A stretch of DNA of 30,327 nucleotides from Thermogutta sp. (lineage in GTDB: Bacteria; Planctomycetota; Planctomycetia; Pirellulales; Thermoguttaceae). Position 1 is the stretch's first letter; every line of letters starts with the position of its first letter. The position numbers and the translations under genes are program-made. The stretch spans positions 1 to 30,327 of the forward strand of contig NZ_JACIYL010000002.1 in NCBI RefSeq assembly GCF_014359955.1, given 5' to 3'. The notes beneath the pieces were generated by a model. The model did not search any database. It saw nothing but the letters and a program-made list of their open reading frames with translations, and was not told where the DNA came from. Below, piece after piece: positions 1-8,073 of the stretch.

Positions 1-1459
1 AGCCGGTTTCTGTGAGCACCAGCCCCAGCAGTTCCTCCACGGATCCCTGAGCGGCGGCCACCAGCCGATCATAAAGAGTAACGAAGCCCCGGAACGCTCC
101 CATCGTGCGGAGGCTGAATTCCGGGATAGCGTCGGCATGCCGGGCGGCCTCCAGCAGACAAAGCCCGTGCGCAGCGGCAAACTCCCGCAAGCGACGCACA
201 CTCGTTTCGCCGATGGATCGGGGCGGCGTGTTGATCACCCGTAAAAATGCCACATCGTCCCGCGGATTGTTGATCAGTTGCAGATAGGCGATAACGTCTT
301 TTATTTCCTTGCGCTGGAAGAATTCGACGCCGTTGACAATCTGATAGGGAATCCCCCGTTCCCGGAGCGCGATTTCAAAACCGCGAGACAGGGCATTGAT
401 CCGGTAGAAAATCGCGAAATCACGGGGGCGCCGCTCGCCACGTTGAATCGCCCGGGCAATTTGCCCGGCAATATCTTCGGCTTCCTCCTGATTATCGGCA
501 TAGGTCACCAGCCGGACCGGGCGGCCCTCTTCGTTGTCGGTGAAAAGGTCCTTTTCTTTCCGCCGCACATTATGGGCAATCAGTTTCGCCGCGACCGCAA
601 GAATCCGTTTTGTGCTGCGATAGTTTTGTTCCAGCCGCACCACACGAACGTTGGGGAAATCCTTTTCAAACTCGAGGATGTTGTTGAGATTCGCGCCCCG
701 CCATCCATAGATCGATTGATCCGGGTCCCCGGTGACAGCCAGGTTGGGGTATTCCACCGAGATCGCCCGGGCAATGGCGTACTGCACGAGATTGGTGTCC
801 TGATACTCATCCACCATCACGAAACGATACGTCGAATCGAGACGGTGGCGGATTTCCGGCGATTGCCGCAGGAGGAGAGCCAGATACATGAGCAGATCAT
901 CAAAATCCACCGCGTTGGACCGCCGCAACCGTTCCTGATAAAGCGGATAAATCCGCGCCACGAGCTCTCCCAGCGGCGAACCGTCCCGCGGTGCGTAATC
1001 CTGCGGCGTCAGAAGGGCGCTTTTGGCACCGCTGATGGCATGGGCGACCGCCTCAGGGCTGTACGAGCCCAGGTCAATCCGGGCATCAGCAATCGCCGCG
1101 CGCAGGGCACGCAGACTGTCGTCTTTGTCATAGATCGTGAAGTGTGATTCCAGCCCCACAAGGTTGGCGTATTTGCGGAGTGTTTGCGCGGCAAACCGGT
1201 GGAATGTTCCCAGCCACACCCGAGCCCCGGGCACAAGTTGCTGCACGCGGCTTTGCATCTCCTGGGCTGCTTTGTTGGTGAACGTCAGCCCCAGAATGCT
1301 CGTGTCGGGGATGCCCAAGCGGAGAAGATACGCGATCCGATAGGTGATCACCCGCGTCTTGCCACTTCCCGGGCCGGCCAGGACAAGGAGGGGACCCTCC
1401 ACGTGTGTCACCGCCTCCCGCTGCGCCGGGGTCAGACGAGCCAGTAAGTCGTCATGCAT
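1..1459 (-). CDS. UvrD/PcrA-type superfamily 1 DNA helicase (3' end missing)
   Basis: This is the N-terminal 486 codons of an ATP-dependent 3'-5' DNA helicase of the UvrD/PcrA/Rep family, which acts in nucleotide-excision and mismatch repair and in clearing replication obstacles. The reading frame is open across the left edge; family members are usually about 650-750 residues, so roughly one third is missing. Visible motifs are Walker A GPGSGKT at residues 29-35, the SF1 segment GLTFTNKAA shortly after, Walker B with DEYQDTN from about 217, GDPDQSIYGWRGA about 30 residues later, and LEQNYRST after that. The chosen start, ATG 1459-1457, gives MHDDLLARLTPAQ, the usual distance before Walker A, with a modest AGGGA upstream. 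It lies downstream of serC on the same strand, separated by 299 bp. The family is certain; the choice between uvrD, pcrA and rep is not. Confidence 0.93.
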   Translation of the reverse strand, partial: MHDDLLARLTPAQREAVTHVEGPLLVLAGPGSGKTRVITYRIAYLLRLGIPDTSILGLTFTNKAAQEMQSRVQQLVPGARVWLGTFHRFAAQTLRKYANLVGLESHFTIYDKDDSLRALRAAIADARIDLGSYSPEAVAHAISGAKSALLTPQDYAPRDGSPLGELVARIYPLYQERLRRSNAVDFDDLLMYLALLLRQSPEIRHRLDSTYRFVMVDEYQDTNLVQYAIARAISVEYPNLAVTGDPDQSIYGWRGANLNNILEFEKDFPNVRVVRLEQNYRSTKRILAVAAKLIAHNVRRKEKDLFTDNEEGRPVRLVTYADNQEEAEDIAGQIARAIQRGERRPRDFAIFYRINALSRGFEIALRERGIPYQIVNGVEFFQRKEIKDVIAYLQLINNPRDDVAFLRVINTPPRSIGETSVRRLREFAAAHGLCLLEAARHADAIPEFSLRTMGAFRGFVTLYDRLVAAAQGSVEELLGLVLTETG

Positions 1460-1758
1460 GGAACCGTCCCTGAAATATAAAGAATCTGCCACCCAATTTT
1501 GCTTGCTCTTGCGCGTGTCAGAATCCAGGAAAAATTCCTGTTTTCTGCCACTTGTTCAATACACGTTTCCGCGATCTCTCATCCACGCAGTGCCGCCTTT
1601 TGGCCTCGGCTGCGTCGCTCTCCGTCGTCTGACAATTCATGCTCGCAGGGGATGTCTGTGCCCCGTCTTCAGCCGGGTCCGGCACATTCCCCGTTCACGC
1701 TGCCAACTGGCCCGCGTGAAACCACAGCCGAAACTGACGAACCAAATTCCGCGGCGTT
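1460..1758. other. Gene-free gap between serC and the helicase gene
   Basis: I see no credible gene in these 299 bp. A small perfect inverted repeat lies at 1526-1540 (CAGGAA, 3-nt loop, TTCCTG). It has a T run only on the plus-strand side, where no gene ends, so it does not look like a terminator for serC. The helicase promoter should lie here on the minus strand, but I cannot pick convincing -35/-10 boxes. Confidence 0.5.
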
Positions 1759-2865
1759 TCACCCGACCTTACTGCGATTGGCCTCGTAGAATTCGAGCAT
1801 GAAGTCCCGCAGGGCCACGACGCCTTCCCGTGGCATGGCGTTGTAGATCGATGCGCGGCACCCACCGACCGAGCGATGCCCCTGGAGGTTGTACAGTCCG
1901 CGGCTTTCCGCCTGTTTGAGGAATTCCTTCTCCAGATCGCCGTTGGGAAGTCGAAAAGCGATGTTCATCGCGGAGCGGCTTCCCGGGGCGGCATGAACGG
2001 TGTAAAAACCCTGGCAGCGATCGATGACGTCGTAAATGAGCTGGGCCTTCTCTTCGTTGAACTGTTTCACCTTGTCCAGGTTGCCGAACTCCCGGATGAG
2101 CCAGTCGGTCACGAGCTTCACCATGTAAACGGCGAAGACCGGTGGCGTGTTGAGAAGCGACTTCTCCTCCGCAAAACGCTTGTAATTGAGCATCGAGGGC
2201 AAATCATCCGGGCACATATCGAGAAAGTCTTTCCGGATGATGACCACCGTCACCCCCGCCGGGCCGAGGTTTTTCTGGGCGCAGGCATAGAGGATGCCGT
2301 ACCGCGGGAGATCCACCGGCCGGGAAAGCAACTCCGAAGATGCGTCGCAGACCAGCGGCAGGCCCCCGGTTTCCGGTTCGGTGGGAAACTGCACCCCGGC
2401 GATGGTTTCATTGGAACAGAAATACACGTACACGGAGTTGGGGTCGATGTTCAACTCCTGATTGGCTGGAACCCGATCGTAGTTGGTCGCTTTGCCGTCC
2501 CAGGCGATATGGACCTGTCCCTGCGTTTGCGCTTCGCTGACGGCGAGCTTGCTCCAGGAACCGGTGACGATGTAAGACGCCGGCCGTCCGCTCTTCCGCA
2601 GGAAGTTCATCGGGATCATGCCGAATTGCAGCCGCGCGCCACCCTGCATGAAGAGCACGGCGTAATCGTCTGGAATCTTCAGCAACTGACGCAGGTTGGC
2701 CTCGGCAGCCTCGATGATGGCCTTGAACGTTGGCGAGCGGTGACTGATCTCCAGGACCGACATACCCAATCCCGGCAGGGCCAGCAGATCGCGCTGCGCC
2801 TCCTCCAAAGCGGGAAGTGGCAGCATCGCGGGACCGGGCGAAAAATTGTAAACACGCTTCACCAT
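1759..2865 (-). CDS. serC: Phosphoserine aminotransferase
   Basis: A PLP-dependent class-V aminotransferase converting 3-phosphohydroxypyruvate and glutamate to phosphoserine and 2-oxoglutarate (serine synthesis; also used in PLP synthesis in some bacteria). It is cytosolic. The 368-residue length matches the family. The N-terminus begins VYNFSPGPAMLP, the characteristic SerC opening, followed by EISHRS and FMQGGARLQF, which bind cofactor and phosphate. The Schiff-base lysine is K198 in ACAQKNLGPAG, the same number as in E. coli SerC. The C-terminus has GHRSVGGCRASIYNAMP, another SerC hallmark. ATG 2865-2863 is preceded at close spacing by GAGGAG. It is a housekeeping gene with no evident link to the carbohydrate locus beside it. 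Confidence 0.97.
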   Translation of the reverse strand: MVKRVYNFSPGPAMLPLPALEEAQRDLLALPGLGMSVLEISHRSPTFKAIIEAAEANLRQLLKIPDDYAVLFMQGGARLQFGMIPMNFLRKSGRPASYIVTGSWSKLAVSEAQTQGQVHIAWDGKATNYDRVPANQELNIDPNSVYVYFCSNETIAGVQFPTEPETGGLPLVCDASSELLSRPVDLPRYGILYACAQKNLGPAGVTVVIIRKDFLDMCPDDLPSMLNYKRFAEEKSLLNTPPVFAVYMVKLVTDWLIREFGNLDKVKQFNEEKAQLIYDVIDRCQGFYTVHAAPGSRSAMNIAFRLPNGDLEKEFLKQAESRGLYNLQGHRSVGGCRASIYNAMPREGVVALRDFMLEFYEANRSKVG

Positions 2866-3116
2866 TGCAAACTCCTCGGTATCGCTTGTTGCATTTCAGG
2901 GTTCTGCGATCACATCCAGCGGCGCCGTGCCCCTCACATACACCAGGTGATCCACGAACAAGGACGGCTTTGGCCAGGTGTACAACCCGTGTGGACAGTC
3001 GAGCACGGCAGCGTTTTGAGCGGTGCGCTTTTTCCAAGCCTAATCGGGCAGAAGGACTTCGGCAATTGGGGGAGCGTCTCCTCTTCCGGAGGAGCGTGCC
3101 TGTGAAGTCCGTTTTT

Positions 3117-3390
3117 TCGAAGGGATGTGCCTGTCACGTCCACATCCGGAGGGACCGCATTTGGAGGGACCCGCTTGTCGGGTCCGCACGTCGGAGGGAC
3201 CTGCTTGTTGGGTTCGTCATACAGCGTTGGATCATCAATGCCCATTCACCGGGCACGACAGGCGTGCCCCTCCGATTTTACGAAAACCCTTCGCGCCGAA
3301 ACACCCCTCGGAGGGACCCGCTTGTCAGGTCCGCACGTCGGAGGGACCTGCTTGTCAGGTCCGTCGTTTGACGTTGGATCATCCATTGCG
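3117..3390. repeat. Repeat cluster A: BIME-like CTTGT-loop hairpins
   Basis: Four direct copies of a unit of the form TCGGAGGGACC-YG-CTTGT-YRGGTCC are seen, with hairpins at 3167-3185, 3197-3215, 3314-3332 and 3344-3362. One inverted copy lies at 3251-3269 (GGGCACG-ACAGG-CGTGCCC). Stems are 7 bp and loops 5 nt. Stem bases differ between copies but stay paired (GACCCG/CGGGTC and GACCTG/CAGGTC), with G-T pairs in the second copy and one such pair in the third. A spacer containing GTTGGATCATC follows the second and last direct copies. Clusters B (about 25.0-25.2 kb) and C (about 27.8-28.2 kb) contain nearly identical stretches. Confidence 0.85.
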
Positions 3391-3398
3391 TTTCGGCA

Positions 3399-3497
3399 GG
3401 GACTGAAGTCCCGCGCGGAAAGCGGGGCTAAAGCCCCGCACTCCATATGGAGTGCGGCGATTCATCGCCGCTTTTTCGTGAAGGCTTTAGCCTTCAC
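3399..3497. repeat. Block of five consecutive hairpins or palindromes
   Basis: Five structures follow almost without gaps. They are 3399-3412 (GGGACT-GA-AGTCCC), 3422-3439 (GCGGGGCT-AA-AGCCCCGC), 3439-3454 (perfect palindrome CACTCCATATGGAGTG), 3454-3471 (GCGGCGA-TTCA-TCGCCGC), and 3478-3497 (GTGAAGGCT-TT-AGCCTTCAC). The first two recur in the same order and spacing at 28111-28124 and 28134-28151, followed by a different perfect palindrome, CTCCACATGTGGAG, at 28153-28166. Two-base loops and perfect stems suggest a mobile or iterated REP-like composite rather than protein operators. Confidence 0.8.
3454..3476 (+). terminator. Terminator-like hairpin with T tract
   Basis: A perfect 7-bp GC-rich stem (GCGGCGA/TCGCCGC, loop TTCA) is followed directly by TTTTT on the plus strand. 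By form it is an intrinsic terminator, but no plus-strand gene ends upstream, and it sits inside the repeat block. It may only be part of the repeat, or may shield the M60 promoter from stray transcription. Confidence 0.35.
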
Positions 3498-3628
3498 AAC
3501 CTTGCCATTGGCCCGGATGACGCTGGGCCCCCAATCCACCCGATGAACGGGATGAAACTACGTGACCGGTCGGGCCGATTCATGAATCATCCCTACGCAC
3601 TACATGTTGCGTGACTGGCCTATTGCGG

Positions 3629-3656
3629 GTAGGGGCCATTCATGAATGGCCCCTAC
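3629..3656. repeat. Perfect 28-bp palindrome, copy 1
   Basis: The sequence from GTAGGGGCCATTC to its mirror GAATGGCCCCTAC is a perfect inverted repeat centred on CATG. A near-identical perfect palindrome lies at 27955-27982, differing by a compensated C-G to A-T pair. A decayed relative is at 3577-3588 (GATTCATGAATC), again next to GGG...CCC flanks. Confidence 0.85.
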
Positions 3657-3729
3657 AACTACCTTCCGTCTCACGTCGGAGGTCCTTGAAAAAAGTGAGG
3701 ATGGGTCAGTTCCTTCGTTCTTTCGCGGA

Positions 3730-3758
3730 TTGATAAAGTCATATTGACAACTGATAAT
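3730..3758 (+). promoter_or_regulatory. Candidate sigma-70-type promoter for the M60 peptidase gene
   Basis: TTGATA at 3730-3735 and GATAAT at 3753-3758 each match the bacterial consensus at 5 of 6 positions and are 17 bp apart. They lie about 110 bp upstream of the chosen start at 3868, in the most AT-rich stretch of this gap. A TTGACA at 3744-3749 overlaps but has no good partner. Planctomycete promoter rules are poorly known, so this is only plausible. Confidence 0.4.
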
Positions 3759-3867
3759 GGAGCCATCACGTAACCTTATTGCCATTTGCGGTCCACCAGC
3801 AAAGCGCGAGCTGAAGCGGCCGCCGGACAAATCTGCCTGTCCCAGAGAAAAGGGGTGGTTTCACCTT

Positions 3868-6114
3868 ATGTTGCGAGTGGCTATCTTCTGCACGGTTGGG
3901 ATCGGCCTGATCGTCACTCTTCTGCACGGTGTGCACGCGGCTGAAAGTGCGTCGTATCTCCAGGAACGATCGGCGATCCTTGCAGGGGTCAACGAGGTCG
4001 CCATCGATCCCGGGGCAGTAGCCGGACCGCTTTGTGTCGTGGGCGAAAGGGCTTTCCCGGTTCTGCTGGGTCGCAAAGGCAACGGCCTGCAACCTGTGGT
4101 GGCGGCAGGGTACTGGGGTGCCGGACGCGTGGTGGCATTTGGGCACACCGCCGCGTTCTGGACGGACAAAGCCCTTGCCGATTGGCAGACACGACGATTT
4201 CTCCTCAATTGCCTGCGATGGGCAGGCGGTCCCGCCACGCCGCTGAATGTCGCCGTTTACAGAATGCCCTCCCTTGCAACCCAGTTGCGAAACGCTCCGG
4301 AATTCCGCTACCAGCAGGTTCGGGTCATGGACTGGAATTACCTCAATCCCAATTTCTTTCCACAGACCCACGTCCTCATCGTGAATAGCCATGATTTGTC
4401 GCCTCAAACCATCTCTTTGGTGAGCGGTTTCGTCCGTCAGGGTGGAGGACTCCTGGTGAGCGGACTGGGCTGGGGCTGGCTCCAGCTCAATCCGGGAAAA
4501 AATTTAAAACATGATTTTCCAGGCAACGCTCTGCTTGCAGAGCCGGGAATCTTTTGGGCCGATGGTTATCTCGAGCGAACCGCACGGAAAGGTTTCACCA
4601 ATCTGGGGGTGCCCGGCCGCGAATATCATGCCCTGGAAGCCGCGAGGCTTCTGGCAGCCGATTCAGGCAAGCGGAATTCGTTGCCCAGTTCCCTCATTGA
4701 ACAGGCGTCTCAGACCGTGGCCCTCGCCCTGTCGGTGATTCCGGATGATCATCCCCTCAAAGAGCGCATTGCCCTGTCGGGAAGCGCGGTACAGGCCGTC
4801 GTTCCGACGCCACAGTCGCCTGTTCGGAAATCGGATACCGTCGCCCGGGCAACGCTCAGACTCCAGGTCCTTGAGGCCCTGCAGGCAGATAGAGAAGGAG
4901 TGGCCCATCCGGCTGCCGCCGTCTTTCCTGGATCGGTGCCCCCTGGATCTCCTCGCGTTTCCCGAAGTGTCACTTTAGACCCGACAACTCCGGGATGGCA
5001 AAGCACCGGGCTGTATGCGGTGGCTGGAGAGCCGATCACAGTCGAGCTGGATGTCCCGGCAGCGGTCGGCGGGGTGTTCGTCCAAATCGGTTGTCACACA
5101 GATCGCCTTTGGCATCTCGATGAGTGGAAACGGGTTCCGGAAATCGTCAAGCGGACGACCATCTCCAGCCCGCGAATCAGAGTTGTCAGTCCTTTCGGTG
5201 GACTGGTTTATCTGGGCATGGTGCGTCCCAACCCGCAACTCGGCCAGGTGACCTGCCGCATCGATGGTGCGATCGAGGCTCCGGTCTATTTTCATGGGCA
5301 AACCAGTCTTCAGGATTGGCGACGAATTCGGCTCCGGCCGGCTCCCTGGGCGGAATTGGTTTCCCGACGCATCATCCTCACCTTGCCCTCGGAATATGTG
5401 CGAGATCTCGACGAGCCGGATCGCGTTATGGACTTCTGGACGGCCGTCATCGAGGCGTGCGATCGACTGGCGGGAGGGCCGCCCCGTCCGGATGCGCAGC
5501 GGATCGTGTGTGACGTCCAAATCAGCGCCGGCTACATGCACTCCGGTTATCCCATCATGACGCATCTGGATATCGCGCCCGTCCTGGTCAACGTCGATCG
5601 TCTGCGGGCGAACGGTCACGGCGGAGTCTGGGGGTTGTTTCACGAGATCGGTCACAATTATCAGTCCGCTGACTGGACATTTCAGGGAACAGGCGAGGTC
5701 ACCAACAATCTTTTCACCGTTTACGTGTTTGATCACCTCTGTCACATTCCTCGGGAAAAGACCCATCCGGCCCTGGAGCAGCATGTGAGACTTCGGCGAC
5801 GACAGGCCTACTTTGCCGCCGGTGCCCCTTTCGAGCGGTGGCAAGCCGATCCGTTTCTGGCCCTCGATATGTATCTTATGATGCAGGAGGCCTTTGGCTG
5901 GGAGCCGTTCCAAAAAACCTTCGCCGAATATCGGACGTTAAGGCAAGACGAACGGCCGCGAACGGATCAGGAAAAGCGGGACCAGTGGCTCGTGCGTTTT
6001 TCCCGCGCTGTTGGTCGCGATCTCAGTGGGTTTTTCCAGATGTGGGGCATCCCCGTTTCGCCTCAGGCCGTGCAGTCACTCCGCGACCTGCCACCCTGGC
6101 AACCGCCGATGTAA
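3868..6114 (+). CDS. Secreted M60-type (enhancin-like) zinc metallopeptidase
   Basis: This 748-residue exported protein has a gluzincin-type active site near its C-terminus. H592-E-I-G-H596 is followed after 13 residues by E610 in GTGEVTNNLF, fitting the M60 pattern HExxH-x(8,28)-E. M60 peptidases characterised in gut bacteria cut O-glycosylated, mucin-like proteins; the substrate here is unknown. Residues 1-24 (from MLRVAIFC to VHAAES) form a signal peptide. Residues about 30-120 and 130-230 resemble alpha/beta glutamine-amidotransferase-like modules (VVAFGHTAAFW; VSGFVRQGGGLLVSG). Residues about 370-500 contain the N-terminal segment usual for M60 enzymes, before the catalytic part. The frame stays open upstream to 3757, but the signal peptide favours ATG 3868, with GGGGTGG 10-16 bp upstream. 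An internal 55-bp stretch (3980-4034) is duplicated exactly at 6497-6551. Confidence 0.85.
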   Translation: MLRVAIFCTVGIGLIVTLLHGVHAAESASYLQERSAILAGVNEVAIDPGAVAGPLCVVGERAFPVLLGRKGNGLQPVVAAGYWGAGRVVAFGHTAAFWTDKALADWQTRRFLLNCLRWAGGPATPLNVAVYRMPSLATQLRNAPEFRYQQVRVMDWNYLNPNFFPQTHVLIVNSHDLSPQTISLVSGFVRQGGGLLVSGLGWGWLQLNPGKNLKHDFPGNALLAEPGIFWADGYLERTARKGFTNLGVPGREYHALEAARLLAADSGKRNSLPSSLIEQASQTVALALSVIPDDHPLKERIALSGSAVQAVVPTPQSPVRKSDTVARATLRLQVLEALQADREGVAHPAAAVFPGSVPPGSPRVSRSVTLDPTTPGWQSTGLYAVAGEPITVELDVPAAVGGVFVQIGCHTDRLWHLDEWKRVPEIVKRTTISSPRIRVVSPFGGLVYLGMVRPNPQLGQVTCRIDGAIEAPVYFHGQTSLQDWRRIRLRPAPWAELVSRRIILTLPSEYVRDLDEPDRVMDFWTAVIEACDRLAGGPPRPDAQRIVCDVQISAGYMHSGYPIMTHLDIAPVLVNVDRLRANGHGGVWGLFHEIGHNYQSADWTFQGTGEVTNNLFTVYVFDHLCHIPREKTHPALEQHVRLRRRQAYFAAGAPFERWQADPFLALDMYLMMQEAFGWEPFQKTFAEYRTLRQDERPRTDQEKRDQWLVRFSRAVGRDLSGFFQMWGIPVSPQAVQSLRDLPPWQPPM
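3980..4034. repeat. 55-bp exact duplicated segment, copy inside the M60 gene
   Basis: From TTGCAGGGGTCAACGAGG to CCGGACCGCTTTG this stretch is identical at every base to 6497-6551. Here it encodes roughly AGVNEVAIDPGAVAGPL of the M60 protein. The flanks diverge immediately on the right and within a few bases on the left. Confidence 0.95.
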
Positions 6115-6624
6115 GGGAGGACCGGCCTTCGGCTTCACCCGTTGTCGGTTCGGTCATGCCAGGCATGTTCCGGGCGGAATACCGCAGACTGGGGAAAGCC
6201 AGCGTCACGCAGGCCTATCCAACCGGTTTACGAGCCCTCTTTCCGGCGGATGCAAGATGACTCTCGCAACCTCACAAGTTGGCGGTAGATGTCTCTCGCG
6301 ATACCATGACAGCGTCAGATCGTTTAGACTGTTGGGCCGCCTCCGTCGCTGGTTAAAGCCGATTTTGACCGGGAAAAATACTATGGGTAGCGATGCCGGG
6401 TCTATTGCACAGCGCCCATCGTTTCTATCATGGTCCATTTGCAGGGTCTCTGAGGAAGAACGACGACTGGGCTGCGGATGGACATGATGGCCGATTTTGC
6501 AGGGGTCAACGAGGTCGCCATCGATCCCGGGGCAGTAGCCGGACCGCTTTGGGCGGATAAAAAACATTGGCCATTCTGGTGTCTATCTTTTGGTTGATGT
6601 GTGTTTGTTTGTCAGGAGTTCCCT
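6115..6624. other. 510-bp gap between the M60 and first sulfatase genes
   Basis: No credible gene was found. It contains the second copy of the 55-bp duplicated M60 segment (6497-6551), ending about 75 bp before the sulfatase start. I see no convincing -35/-10 pair and no clear terminator after the M60 stop codon. Confidence 0.6.
6497..6551. repeat. 55-bp exact duplicated segment, intergenic copy
   Basis: Identical to 3980-4034 and in the same orientation. Here it is non-coding and lies in the probable leader or promoter region of the sulfatase gene at 6625. Perfect identity without coding constraint suggests a recent copying event or a selected function. Confidence 0.95.
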
Positions 6625-8073
6625 ATGCGTCCGAAGTCGCTGTCAATTCTGGTCGGGTCTATTGCCGTGCTGGCCCTGGGGGCCGCCGACCTTTCCCAGG
6701 CGAAGGGGCCGGCCACCGAACGCCCCAATCTCGTGATCATCCATGCCGATGAGCTCAACCTCGATGTGCTCGGCTGTTATGGAGGAAAGATCGTGGGGAC
6801 TCCCAACATCGACTGGCTCGCCGAGCACGGAGCCAAATGCACCCGGTTTTATGCGACCACGCCGGTTTGTTCGCCCTCCCGGGCGGCATTCGTGTCAGGT
6901 CTGTATCCCCACCACACCCGAGTCACCACAAACGATATTCCCCTCGATGACCACATCGTCACGTTCGCCGCGGAGTTGGCCCGGGCGGGCTACGCAACCG
7001 GATATGCCGGAAAATGGCATCTCGATGGTCCTGGAAAACCCCAATGGGCGCCGAAACGCAAGTTCGGCTTTCAGGATAATCGCTACATGTTCAACCGCGG
7101 TCACTGGAAAAAAATGGAAGACACGCCGGCAGGTCCCCGGGTTGCCGCCCGCAATGCAAAGGGCCAGCCAACGTACAGTCTGGATGGCGCCGACGCGTCC
7201 TCTTACACCACCGACTGGTTGACGACGAAAACGCTTGACTTCATTGCAGAGCACGCATCGGAGCCGTTCTGCTTCATGGTCAGTATTCCCGATCCCCATG
7301 ATCCCAACACCGTTCGTCCCCCCTACGACACAATGTACGCCAACGTCGAGGTGCCGATCCCCGCGAATATGCATAAGAAGCCGGAGCAGATTCCGAATTG
7401 GGGCCGTCCCGAAGAGCGCGTGACGGAGGCCACCCTTCGCAGGATCATGCCCGCCTATTACGGAATGGTTAAATGCATCGACGACAACGTCGGACGCATC
7501 CTGAAGGAATTGCGAAAGCACAACCTGCTGGAGAAGACGATCATTGTCTTCACGGCCGACCACGGAGATCTTTGCGGAGAACATGGCCGCCTGAACAAAG
7601 GCGTGCCCTATGAGAAGTCTGCCCGAATTCCCTTTGTCATCTACTATCCCCCGAAAATCCCCGCCGGAACTGTTGTGGATAAGGTGCTCACGTGCGTCGA
7701 TTTTAAACCGACGATCCTCAGCTTGATGGGTGTGAAGGAGACCTCCCCCAGCCATGGCCGCGATGCCTCAGCGCTGTTTGAAGGGAAACCGATCCCCGGC
7801 TGGCACGACGTGGCCATCATTCGTGGAACCAATCCCTGGTTATGCGCTATTTCAGGCGATTATAAACTGGTCGTTTCGGCGGTCGATCGCCCCTGGTTGT
7901 TCGACCTGGTCAAAGACCCACTGGAGCTCGAGAATCAGGCCGACAAGCCCGAATATCGGGAGGTGGTTGTCAAACTCGCCCGGGAAATCGTCGCCTACGG
8001 CAAGAAGTATGATGACCCCTATCTGGCGAACGAGAATATCAAGGCGTCGCTGGACAGCATCCTCGGAAAGTAG
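6625..8073 (+). CDS. Secreted formylglycine-dependent sulfatase (S1 family)
   Basis: A 482-residue type I sulfatase hydrolysing sulfate esters on a carbohydrate or related substrate. Residues 1-28 form a signal peptide (SILVGSIAVLALGA). The active-site signature is C82-S-P-S-R86, whose Cys must be converted to formylglycine. HADELN near 40-45 occupies the first metal site, where many relatives have DD. GKWH is at 129-132, and D312-H313 in TADHGD completes the metal site; the DHG form resembles iduronate/choline-sulfatase-like branches more than arylsulfatase A (DNG). The start is ATG 6625 with AGGAG at 6614-6618; an in-frame GTG at 6601 adds eight residues but lies upstream of that ribosome site. 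Sulfate position and substrate cannot be inferred. Confidence 0.92.
   Translation: MRPKSLSILVGSIAVLALGAADLSQAKGPATERPNLVIIHADELNLDVLGCYGGKIVGTPNIDWLAEHGAKCTRFYATTPVCSPSRAAFVSGLYPHHTRVTTNDIPLDDHIVTFAAELARAGYATGYAGKWHLDGPGKPQWAPKRKFGFQDNRYMFNRGHWKKMEDTPAGPRVAARNAKGQPTYSLDGADASSYTTDWLTTKTLDFIAEHASEPFCFMVSIPDPHDPNTVRPPYDTMYANVEVPIPANMHKKPEQIPNWGRPEERVTEATLRRIMPAYYGMVKCIDDNVGRILKELRKHNLLEKTIIVFTADHGDLCGEHGRLNKGVPYEKSARIPFVIYYPPKIPAGTVVDKVLTCVDFKPTILSLMGVKETSPSHGRDASALFEGKPIPGWHDVAIIRGTNPWLCAISGDYKLVVSAVDRPWLFDLVKDPLELENQADKPEYREVVVKLAREIVAYGKKYDDPYLANENIKASLDSILGK

Larger units (their letters stand above)
2866..3867. other. 1-kb gene-free divergent region rich in palindromic repeats
   Basis: This region separates serC (minus) from the M60 peptidase gene (plus). 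I find no credible gene; the frames open across it read the repeats and change meaning with strand. From about 3117 to 3362 it holds repeated CTTGT-loop hairpins, from 3399 to 3497 a run of five different hairpins, at 3629-3656 a perfect 28-bp palindrome, and at 3730-3758 a promoter-like pair. These are listed separately. Confidence 0.7.

Noticed and set aside
278..1147. 289-codon plus-strand open frame
   Set aside because: Shadow of the helicase gene, whose motifs are complete on the minus strand.
1526..1540. Terminator for serC
   Set aside because: The stem is short and AT-containing, and the T run follows it only on the plus strand, while serC is on the minus strand.
1876..3105. 409-codon plus-strand open frame opposite serC
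   Set aside because: Antisense shadow of serC that runs on into the repeats; the translation matches no family I know, while serC is unmistakable.
3163..3362. CRISPR array
   Set aside because: Units are palindromic, in both orientations, irregularly spaced, and spacer-like gaps are themselves repeated; no cas genes were seen.
3125..3546. Small proteins with repeating EGPACQVR-like phrases
   Set aside because: These phrases are translations of the DNA hairpin repeats. They appear in different frames and merge into unrelated reading frames (including upstream of the kinase), so the selection is on DNA or RNA, not peptide.
4975..5913. 312-codon minus-strand open frame
   Set aside because: Shadow of the M60 peptidase gene.
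6365..6384. Promoter TTGACC...TACTAT
   Set aside because: The boxes are only 8 bp apart, too close for a sigma-70-type promoter.
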